Shown here one piece after another: positions 6,823 to 12,215 of a stretch of DNA of 12,215 nucleotides. The translations under genes and the position numbers were made by a program. Origin of the DNA: JANXVV01 sp038230975 (lineage in GTDB: Bacteria; Planctomycetota; Phycisphaerae; Tepidisphaerales; Tepidisphaeraceae); assembly GCA_038230975.1 (NCBI GenBank), contig JBBRMF010000156.1:1-12215 (forward strand), given 5' to 3'. The notes beneath the pieces were generated by a model. The model did no database searches, was not told where the DNA came from, and was given only the letters and a program-made list of their open reading frames with translations. Within the stretch, counting starts at the first letter, position 1, and each line of letters opens with the position of its first letter.

Positions 6823-6828
6823 GTTATA
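6823..6828 (-). promoter_or_regulatory. Possible -10 box of the dcm-vsr operon
   Basis: Read on the minus strand this is TATAAC, placing a transcription start about 14 bases before the ATG at 6807 and leaving room for the GGAG ribosome site. No good -35 is seen 17 bases upstream, so this is tentative. Confidence 0.3.
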
Positions 6829-6935
6829 TTCACTTAAATTCAGGGCAGTATCCAGGGCGGCGCAACGGCACGGGTGTTTGAGTACGCCGAGCTATGGCCC
6901 GCCAAATGTTTGGTTCCACAAGGTGATCATTGGGA

Positions 6936-6941
6936 TATAAT
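6936..6941 (+). promoter_or_regulatory. Perfect -10 box TATAAT, possibly of a leaderless gene
   Basis: TATAAT ends seven bases before the ATG at 6949, so transcription would begin at or next to the start codon. The -35 candidate 17 bases upstream (GTTCCA at 6913-6918) matches the consensus at only three positions. No Shine-Dalgarno site sits at a normal distance, which fits a leaderless message. Confidence 0.45.
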
Positions 6942-6948
6942 CCGATCA

Positions 6949-7755
6949 ATGCCGGAACCCATTTCACATCCGCTTGAGTATGCCCCGGTTTCCGCCCCCG
7001 AACGGCGGTGGTGGAAGGTTCGACGGCTGATGATTTGGGCCCTGGTGTTGGCGTTGGCGTTCTCCACGCTTCAGTATGTGCCGGGTCTGGTTCAGCAGGG
7101 GTGGTATCTGGGCAGTCAGAATAAATGTCTTGTGTACACGGCTCCGGAGGGGCAGCTTGATTACGCGAATGATCCTGCGGAAGCGATGGCGCTTTTGGCG
7201 GGCGGGTTCAGGCCGGTGGCGAGTGTGATTGGTCAGGTTCCGAACACGGTGCTTGGGCCGACGATGTCGGCAGGTCGGGAGCTTGGGCCGTTAGTGGGGG
7301 TGGGGGAAGAGACGCTTGGGTCGTATGCGCGTTTTGGATGGGGATATGTTCGTATCGGGGTCAGCAAGGCACCGATTCGCACGGGGGCGTTTCTGCATGC
7401 GCGGCATGCGAACGGTTCGCCGGAGAGGCTTGTGGCGGTTGTTTTTCTCGAGCGACAGAACTCGCCAACGGACGATCGAATTTTGGAGATCAACGCGTTG
7501 GTGTGGCGGCCGGCGACCTGGTCGGTTGGTTCACGGTTGGAATTGAAGGGGTTGTCGACGCGCGTGATCACGAGGATTGATCGCCGCAAGGTTCACATTT
7601 TCGCGGCGCAGGCGGATCCGGTCGATGCGTCACATTTTTCGCTTCGGTACGATATCGATGGGCAACCCGGGTCGATCGACGGCTGGCTTGATTCCATCGA
7701 CCGCGTCACATTCCAGGTTCGCGACGGGCCGGCACTCGGGGAAATTGCGCCATGA
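6949..7755 (+). CDS. Hypothetical single-span membrane protein
   Basis: I do not recognise the family. The 268-aa product has a short cytoplasmic tail with Arg/Lys/Trp (ERRWWKVRR, residues 18-26), one hydrophobic helix at about 28-45 (MIWALVLALAFSTLQYV) and a long exported beta-rich domain. By the positive-inside rule the C-terminal part faces the periplasm. No catalytic motif, lipobox or repeat is visible. The start chosen is the ATG at 6949, which begins exactly where the perfect TATAAT would start a transcript. A longer frame opens at a GTG at 6874, but the extra 25 residues cover the promoter-like sequence and look non-coding. It is divergent from dcm (141-bp gap) and convergent with the acyltransferase gene (29-bp gap, no terminator seen). 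It probably lies outside the defence-like module. Confidence 0.75.
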   Translation: MPEPISHPLEYAPVSAPERRWWKVRRLMIWALVLALAFSTLQYVPGLVQQGWYLGSQNKCLVYTAPEGQLDYANDPAEAMALLAGGFRPVASVIGQVPNTVLGPTMSAGRELGPLVGVGEETLGSYARFGWGYVRIGVSKAPIRTGAFLHARHANGSPERLVAVVFLERQNSPTDDRILEINALVWRPATWSVGSRLELKGLSTRVITRIDRRKVHIFAAQADPVDASHFSLRYDIDGQPGSIDGWLDSIDRVTFQVRDGPALGEIAP

Positions 7756-7784
7756 AGAAAAGGTGGGTGAATTCCGCAGGCCGT

Positions 7785-9002
7785 TCAGACCACGGGGATT
7801 CCTGCCGGGATCTGTGGCTGAATTTGACCTGGCTTGTTTTTGTTCGCGGGCTTGGTTGCGCCGAACGTGAACAGATAATTGAAACCCACGCGAAGCGCAA
7901 AGACATCCAGAATGACCGGCACTGCCAATCCCGCCACAGTTCCCAGGATAAGGTGCGGGCCGAACTGATGAATGTGTAGCACCTTCTGCAGTGCCACTCG
8001 AATGGCTGCGGCGGCAATCACCTGGGCGGCGTAGATAGGAAGGGACAGCTCACCGAGCCATTCCAAGAGTCCACCGATTCGGTGCTGGTCGATGGCCATG
8101 GCGATTGCGATGGTTCCCGCGATGCCCAGGGCCGCGGGAAGAACGGCGACCCAGTCGCGGGCATTCAATCCGTGCGAGATGGCAAAATCTCCGATCGCAC
8201 GCAGGTGAGCCGGGACGTGATCCGGGTCGAAATCTTTCGCCAGCCAATACTCGGCGATCAGCATCGCGGCACCGGCCAGAGTCAGGACTATTGCGGGCAA
8301 CTGCTTTGATGGGCGGAGCAAAATCGGGGCGCATGAAGCGCCGGCCGCGAAATAAAAGAAGTACATGCGCGTCTGATACAGCACGCTCCACTCGGACAGG
8401 TATGCCAGCGCTTTTCCGTGGTCAGATAAGTGGACGCGCTGTCCGAGCAGATAGATTGCGAGTGCGATGCCCGTGATGGCGGTTCGCCCGAGGCGCAATT
8501 TGTAGAAAAGCCAATAGACCGTCATGCAGAGCATCAGCACGTAAAGGAACCAGAACTGGGCGTAGGTCTCCCAGGGAAGTTTTCGGATGACATCGCGGGC
8601 CGATATCTGGCCCCTGACATGAGCGCTGGCGAGTGCGACAAAAAGGGATTGAATGATCGACCAGATGAAATAAGGATAGACGATCGTGCGCAGTTTTTGC
8701 CCAAAGAATTGAACGCTCGATTTTTGCGCCCCGCGTTCCACGAACAGCCCGGAGAGAAAAAAGAATAACGCCATATGGAAGGCGTACATGGCATTGTCGA
8801 GCGAAACATATTGATGAATGGCTGAAACGGTTGCAGTGATGCCTTGCTTTGTGGTCGCGTTGTCCCGGTCTATGACACCCCGGCCGACGTGTCCGAAGAC
8901 GACGAGGATGATGCCGATCCCTTTTGCAATATTCACCCATTGAATCCGACCGCTCTGGCGCTGGGTCTGAGTCAGGGAAGGTTCAAAATGAATCGACGAC
9001 AT
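7785..9002 (-). CDS. Acyltransferase 3 family membrane protein (OafA/YrhL-like)
   Basis: The 405-aa integral membrane protein fits the acyltransferase-3 family, which moves acetyl or other acyl groups onto surface polysaccharides, lipids or glycans at the cytoplasmic membrane. The family signature is at the start: RIQWVNIAKGIGIILVVFGH (His38), then FHMALFFFLSGLFVERG (75-91), then PYFIW near 110. About ten hydrophobic segments follow, including WFLYVLMLCMTVYWLF, FFYFAAGA, the LGELSLPIYAAQVI stretch at 316-329 and a last one near 352-370. A short Pro/Gln-rich tail ends the protein. The start at 9002 is preferred because GGAG lies five bases upstream; a longer frame from 9095 adds 31 residues with no ribosome site and no family match. 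It stands alone, convergent with the gene to its left. The substrate is unknown. Confidence 0.88.
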   Translation of the reverse strand: MSSIHFEPSLTQTQRQSGRIQWVNIAKGIGIILVVFGHVGRGVIDRDNATTKQGITATVSAIHQYVSLDNAMYAFHMALFFFLSGLFVERGAQKSSVQFFGQKLRTIVYPYFIWSIIQSLFVALASAHVRGQISARDVIRKLPWETYAQFWFLYVLMLCMTVYWLFYKLRLGRTAITGIALAIYLLGQRVHLSDHGKALAYLSEWSVLYQTRMYFFYFAAGASCAPILLRPSKQLPAIVLTLAGAAMLIAEYWLAKDFDPDHVPAHLRAIGDFAISHGLNARDWVAVLPAALGIAGTIAIAMAIDQHRIGGLLEWLGELSLPIYAAQVIAAAAIRVALQKVLHIHQFGPHLILGTVAGLAVPVILDVFALRVGFNYLFTFGATKPANKNKPGQIQPQIPAGIPVV

Positions 9003-9368
9003 TCGCTCTCCAGCATTCCACCGACGGGCTTTCAACCGGCGTTGATTAATACATCTGACGATAGGGTTTGAATCGGATTTTAATGCATGTTGCAAGAGGT
9101 TTTCGCCTCACGCGTACACGTTTCGTGCGCGAGTGATGCGATCGATTCCAACGCTTATAACGCCTATATCGTATGGGCGGAAGCCCATCCAATGGTGATT
9201 TTCATCCCCTCGCGAAACCAAACGCAATTAGATTAAATCGATACTCTCGACAGAATTGTGGAAAAATGGGCAATAAAAAGTGGGACGGCATGTTTACGAC
9301 TGTGCCGGTCAATCCGGCCCCGCTGCGATACTTTATCGCTTTCATTTCAATCACGCTCATTTTAGATT
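9003..9368. other. Intergenic stretch with two small hairpins, no convincing gene
   Basis: These 366 bases lie upstream of the acyltransferase gene and downstream of the zinc-ribbon gene. Two perfect short inverted repeats are visible: ATGGGC-GGAA-GCCCAT at 9173-9188 and GCGATA-CTT-TATCGC at 9325-9339. The second precedes a T-rich but interrupted tract on the plus strand, where no gene ends, so it is not a good terminator for the minus-strand gene. The open frames here (plus strand from 9173, minus strand from 9456) have unconvincing translations and no ribosome sites. The acyltransferase promoter should be near 9020-9100, but I cannot place it. Confidence 0.4.
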
Positions 9369-9722
9369 TTAACGCCATGGATCGCGGAACATGCGCCTCT
9401 CGGGCCGATGTTGACGATTTGACAAATCGGAGTTTTTCTCTGGCACGCGACCACATTCAGGGCAACGGTCGGGTGTTGCTCGAAGGTCGTAATCACAACC
9501 GCGACACAGGCCCGGCGATGTGATTTTTCGGAACGATCTCGCCAAACGAGCGCTCAGTGCGATGCCCCCTGCGATGCCATAGGCCCACGCCAGCGCAACG
9601 GCTATTGGTCGAACAAAAGCTTCGTGGCGAAGGGAGTCGTTAAAGACCTCATCCCACACAGTGTAGACCCACAGCACGATGGCAGGCAACAGCATAAGGA
9701 AAATGGATCGTCTGCGCGGCAT
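9369..9722 (-). CDS. Small membrane protein with C-terminal zinc ribbon
   Basis: The 117-aa product has two hydrophobic helices (about 7-23 and 40-58) joined by a short acidic loop, then a four-cysteine zinc ribbon with Cys73, Cys76, Cys87 and Cys90 in the form CRGCDYDLRATPDRCPEC. From memory, this ribbon is common in planctomycete genomes, often at the end of small membrane proteins, and its function is unknown to me. The basic N-terminus suggests that both ends lie in the cytoplasm. A charged tail (residues 95-117) follows. The ATG at 9722 has no clear Shine-Dalgarno site. The gene starts 18 bases after the stop of the delta-60 protein on the same strand, so co-transcription is possible. 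The ribbon may bind RNA, DNA or protein; nothing here decides which. Confidence 0.8.
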   Translation of the reverse strand: MPRRRSIFLMLLPAIVLWVYTVWDEVFNDSLRHEAFVRPIAVALAWAYGIAGGIALSARLARSFRKITSPGLCRGCDYDLRATPDRCPECGRVPEKNSDLSNRQHRPERRMFRDPWR

Positions 9723-9740
9723 GGCAGCAGTTTAGGGTGT

Positions 9741-11783
9741 CTACGATTTTAATATCACTGCTCCATTGCTGGTAAGTAGGTTCGATGCATTCGGATCGAG
9801 CAGATCGTTGGGGGCTTTAGTAGACTGCTTGTCGGTTCCAATTCCAACCAGCCCGCCTCCGGATAACGGATCGCTGGAAGGATCGGTGGTAGTGGTTTGG
9901 CCGGAGGCGTCGATGCTGGTCATTGAGCCGTCGGGGTAGACGATGGATTCAGTGCCGTCGGCGGTGAAGGTGGAGATGCTGCCGTCGTCGTTGGTGATTG
10001 GACTGTTGGCAATGTTTTGGGCTAGGTCGGCAGCGGCCAATGCAACTTGATCGGCGGCTTGTTGTGCAACAATTGCTGCTTGTTGTGCGGCATAGGCTTC
10101 CTGCTCCGCTGCCGCGGTGGCAAGGTCGGCGGCTGCCTGAGCGGCTTGAGCGGCGGCAAAATTGGTCACTGCGGCTTGCACGTCATAGGCGTTGGCGGTT
10201 CCACCGCTGGGCGTGATTTTCGCGATGGCACCCGCGTTCCCAAATCCGCCATAGGTTCCTACCATGATAGAGCCATCGGGCATCGTGGTGAAATTTGAAA
10301 CACTCGCAAACAGATTCAACATGTTCTCGTTCACCGGGGGTATGACTGTATAACCACTCGATATCCTGGGGAACGTTCCGGAGTAAATGGCTTGCCCGTT
10401 GGCGAACGTTGTATCGGGTGTACCATCGGAATTCAGCCGCTGCATCGCATAAAAAGTTCCGGATGGATCAATCGATAGAGTCAATATTTTTCCGTCCGAT
10501 TGGGGAAGAACTTTGGTCAGCGTGTTTGTAGATGGGCCATTTCCGAATTGGATGGCACCGGTTTGGAAAGTCGAATCGAGGGTTCCGTCAGAATTATAGC
10601 GGAGAATTCCGTTGGCATCCGCACTGTACACGAGTAGCTTTCCATCGGCCTGCAAAGCCGTGGGGAGATTGACATATCCGTTGACGTAACTGCCCGTCGA
10701 AGGATCGTAGACATAGCTGTGGTCAGACGAGGTGATTACCGAAGATGTCCCGAGATTTCCGGAAGAATCCACTTGAACGACGGTCGTTTCGTCATGAGTC
10801 TGGAAACTGTTATGGATATAGGTTGCCGGATCGTAACTTGGAGTTGCGGCGGAATCGTCGAGGTACACGCTGAAACCACCGCCGGGCGCGGCGATCGCGC
10901 CGATATATGTGCTGTTCAAGCTCGCGAGGGTTATATGATTGTCTGCCATGAAACTGCTTTTTAATGCGGGGAGAGGTGATGCGGCGACACCGTTCGTGCC
11001 GACGGAAGCATCCATGGAACCATCGGAATTCAGTTGCCGGAAAAAGAGGGTTGGATCAGAGGGTATCCAGGTGGAGGAGGCAAAATTCCAATGCCTGGAG
11101 GCACCGGCGGTATCGATCAGATCAATTTTTCCATCGGGTGTGAGGAAGACCGATGGATCGCTTTCGGCGTTATCGATGGGAATAATAGTTTCGCCGTTGA
11201 TGCCGAAGGTTGGGTCCAGCGATCCATCGGTGTTGTAACGAAAGACCAGGAAAGGGTCCGGCGGGCCGACAGGAATATCGCGGACAACGACGATGATTTT
11301 GCCATCGGTTTGAATCTTGATGGCCTCCGGCTGGATGAAATCTGTCAGACTGAAACCAGACCAGGGAAGCGGGTCCGGTTGGGGCGTTTGATAGGACTGC
11401 TGCGGAGAATTGAACGTGGGATCCAACGACCCATCGGCGTTCAGTTTAATCAGGCTGAATGCGTTCGGTCCGGCCCAGCTTGTCTGTTGACCTTCCAAGG
11501 CATACGTCTGCCCGTTGCCAGCATCGGTAAAAGTTGAATAGCTGAGCTTCTCGTTGTTGCCGTTGGCGTCTACCATCATACCAGGCTGGGCGACCCCATT
11601 TTGGCCAAAGGTTGAATCGAGTTGGACCAATGCGGAAGTGGCATCCATCAACACGCGGTTTTCCAGAAGTTCCAGGATGTTTACATAGTCCGATGCAGTC
11701 GGCAGATGTTTGTGGAGACGTGATTTGCTTGGCGATGATGTTTTGAAAAAATGCCCCATTGAGTGAGAAATCCGCGATTTCAT
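9741..11783 (-). CDS. Large secreted or surface protein with LEPR-XLL-like motif and delta-60 repeats
   Basis: The 680-aa product (numbered from the ATG at 11783) has a basic N-terminus without a classical signal peptide, then LELLENRVLMDA at 37-48, which resembles the planctomycete LEPR-XLL motif. Next come delta-60-type repeats: copies of N-x-DGS-LD-x-TF at about 113-124, 184-195, 251-260, 396-406 and 450-460. They alternate with DGK-strand units (QTDGKIIV, TPDGKIDL, QADGKLLV, QSDGKILT, MPDGSIMV), suggesting a propeller-like fold. Residues 533-594 form an Ala/Gln-rich helix or coiled coil, followed by Asp/Gly/Ser/Thr-rich sequence with further DGS units. The start at 11783 is preferred over 11795 because GGAAG lies about five bases upstream. 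Likely role: an extracellular or cell-surface protein; the ligand is unknown. No C-terminal sorting helix is visible. The zinc-ribbon gene follows after 18 bases. Confidence 0.85.
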   Translation of the reverse strand: MKSRISHSMGHFFKTSSPSKSRLHKHLPTASDYVNILELLENRVLMDATSALVQLDSTFGQNGVAQPGMMVDANGNNEKLSYSTFTDAGNGQTYALEGQQTSWAGPNAFSLIKLNADGSLDPTFNSPQQSYQTPQPDPLPWSGFSLTDFIQPEAIKIQTDGKIIVVVRDIPVGPPDPFLVFRYNTDGSLDPTFGINGETIIPIDNAESDPSVFLTPDGKIDLIDTAGASRHWNFASSTWIPSDPTLFFRQLNSDGSMDASVGTNGVAASPLPALKSSFMADNHITLASLNSTYIGAIAAPGGGFSVYLDDSAATPSYDPATYIHNSFQTHDETTVVQVDSSGNLGTSSVITSSDHSYVYDPSTGSYVNGYVNLPTALQADGKLLVYSADANGILRYNSDGTLDSTFQTGAIQFGNGPSTNTLTKVLPQSDGKILTLSIDPSGTFYAMQRLNSDGTPDTTFANGQAIYSGTFPRISSGYTVIPPVNENMLNLFASVSNFTTMPDGSIMVGTYGGFGNAGAIAKITPSGGTANAYDVQAAVTNFAAAQAAQAAADLATAAAEQEAYAAQQAAIVAQQAADQVALAAADLAQNIANSPITNDDGSISTFTADGTESIVYPDGSMTSIDASGQTTTTDPSSDPLSGGGLVGIGTDKQSTKAPNDLLDPNASNLLTSNGAVILKS
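10007..10192 (-). other. Ala/Gln-rich coiled-coil segment of the delta-60 protein
   Basis: This part encodes residues of about 531-592: a run of degenerate AAQAA, AAAEQEA and AAQQAA units, probably one long helix. At DNA level the units are imperfect rather than an exact tandem repeat. It separates the repeat domain from the acidic tail and may serve as a spacer or oligomerisation helix. Confidence 0.6.
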
Positions 11784-11835
11784 AAAAGCTTCCATTCAGA
11801 GTTGATTCAGAATAGGCCTTGTGGGTTCGACAGCT

Positions 11836-11857
11836 CGCAGCTGCGCTCCGATCGGAG
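11836..11857. promoter_or_regulatory. Two adjacent perfect palindromes upstream of the delta-60 gene
   Basis: CGCAGCTGCG (11836-11845) is followed without a gap by CTCCGATCGGAG (11846-11857). Both are perfect. They lie 53-74 bases before the minus-strand start at 11783. An AT-rich palindrome, AAAATATTTT at 11865-11874, lies just upstream on the minus strand and could hold a -10. The palindromes could be operators or fold in the 5' leader. No regulator is identified. Confidence 0.45.
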
Positions 11858-11874
11858 GCCGTGCAAAATATTTT

Positions 11875-12117
11875 TAGAGTGGTAACCCGGCCCATTGAAG
11901 CACCGCGAATATTCGCGTCATTGACTGATGAGAATTGCGAAAATCAACCTGATTTCCGTCGTGACTTAATCGGGATTGTACTCGATCTAGAGCGTTTTGC
12001 ACGTTGGTGTAGCGACATCGCTGGGTGCCACAGGTCGCGGTACTCCGAGACCTGTGCGTGTCCTGGATCGAAGCACACAGCGGCTGTGTTGTTTGTCAAG
12101 TGAACCTCGAAGCATAT
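11875..12117. other. Intergenic region, right part probably the 3' end of an IS110/IS1111-type element
   Basis: No convincing gene lies here; the plus-strand frame 11819-12103 has an unremarkable translation and crosses the palindromes and hairpins. The part nearest the transposase should be its non-coding end. A second short hairpin, ACACAG-CGG-CTGTGT, lies at 12075-12089. I cannot place the element boundary from this window; the change of character near 11990 is only a guess. Confidence 0.4.
12029..12056. repeat. Strong 28-base hairpin beside the transposase gene
   Basis: CACAGGTC pairs with GACCTGTG (12029-12036 with 12049-12056). Inside, after one G/A mismatch, CGG pairs with CCG around a TACT loop. 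It lies 62 bases beyond the transposase stop. It could be part of a structured RNA in the element end, or a terminator-like stem without a T run. Confidence 0.6.
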
Positions 12118-12215
12118 TTATGCCGGCTGATTTTTTTTCGTGACGGCCAATTCCGTCCAGGTGATCCGGTCACGGAGCATGGCGTTGAGGAGTACGGCGA
12201 GCTTTCGCATGCAGG
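12118..12215 (-). mobile_element. IS110/IS1111-family transposase, C-terminal end (cut by window edge)
   Basis: The last 31 residues of a minus-strand frame are visible, beginning CMRKLAVLLNAMLRDRITW and ending in QPA followed by TAA at 12118-12120. An MRKL-hydrophobic-NAMLRD segment near the C-terminus is typical of the Transposase_20 part of IS110-family recombinases, which hold the catalytic serine in this half and use a DEDD domain at the N-terminus. The serine and everything upstream lie beyond the window. IS110-family elements insert without long inverted repeats and, in studied members, are directed by a bridge RNA or seekRNA encoded in a non-coding end. The assignment rests on a short stretch, so the family is likely but not certain. 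Confidence 0.7.

Noticed and set aside
6874..6948. GTG start extending the membrane protein by 25 residues
   Set aside because: The extension covers a perfect TATAAT box and has an unconvincing sequence; the ATG at 6949 fits better.
9003..9095. 31-residue N-terminal extension of the acyltransferase
   Set aside because: There is no ribosome site before 9095, while GGAG precedes the ATG at 9002 at ideal distance, and the family signature begins after it.
9325..9339. Hairpin GCGATA-CTT-TATCGC as a terminator
   Set aside because: The T-rich side faces the plus strand, where no gene ends, and there is no T run on the minus strand after the zinc-ribbon gene.
9173..9523. 116-aa plus-strand frame
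   Set aside because: It starts in a hairpin, has no domain pattern and overlaps the zinc-ribbon gene in antisense.
10007..10192. Tandem DNA repeat or CRISPR-like array
   Set aside because: The units are degenerate Ala/Gln codons in frame, with no constant repeat length or spacers. I saw no CRISPR array, tRNA or rRNA in the window by eye.
11819..12103. 94-aa plus-strand frame at the right side
   Set aside because: It runs through two palindromes and two hairpins and has no ribosome site or recognisable sequence.

Overview
The window most likely comes from a Planctomycetota bacterium, probably of the Phycisphaerae type. Three things point there. A large protein (9741-11783, minus) carries a LEPR-XLL-like N-terminal motif (LELLENRVLMDA) followed by delta-60-type repeats. 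A small membrane protein (9369-9722, minus) has the zinc ribbon CxxC-YDLRATPDRCPEC that is common in planctomycete proteins. Several other genes are ordinary for such genomes but poorly characterised. The genus cannot be fixed from the sequence.

Layout. 1-201 (minus) is the 5' part of panB (pantothenate synthesis), cut by the window edge. 344-6807 is the core of interest: two convergent gene sets that look like one restriction-modification-like or phage-defence module. The plus-strand set has four genes: a 246-aa protein with a possible winged-helix C-terminus, a 643-aa GHKL (MutL/Hsp90/MORC-type) ATPase, and two unrecognised proteins of 267 and 236 aa. The last three genes overlap each other and carry strong Shine-Dalgarno sites. 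The minus-strand set has three overlapping genes: a 516-aa DNA cytosine-5 methyltransferase, a full-length Vsr-family nuclease that starts with TTG inside the methyltransferase stop, and an unrecognised 112-aa protein. The two sets meet tail to tail with a 41-bp overlap at 4501-4541.

To the right, 6949-7755 (plus) is a hypothetical single-span membrane protein with a possibly leaderless promoter. 7785-9002 (minus) is an acyltransferase-3 family membrane protein. 9003-9368 holds no convincing gene. 9369-9722 and 9741-11783 (both minus, 18 bp apart) are the zinc-ribbon protein and the delta-60/LEPR-XLL protein. Upstream of the latter lie two adjacent perfect palindromes. The right edge (12118-12215, minus) is the C-terminal end of an IS110/IS1111-family transposase, and a strong hairpin sits in its 3' non-coding flank.

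How the genes may work together (inference). The methyltransferase would mark self DNA, the GHKL ATPase would act as a nucleotide-driven clamp or switch, and the Vsr-fold enzyme would nick or cut unmarked DNA. The 246-, 267-, 236- and 112-aa proteins would be recognition, assembly or regulatory partners. Associations of GHKL ATPases with Dcm and Vsr proteins in restriction-modification-like operons have been described, but this gene set lacks the helicase and Z1/AIPR components of the better-known versions, and four of its seven proteins have no function I can assign.
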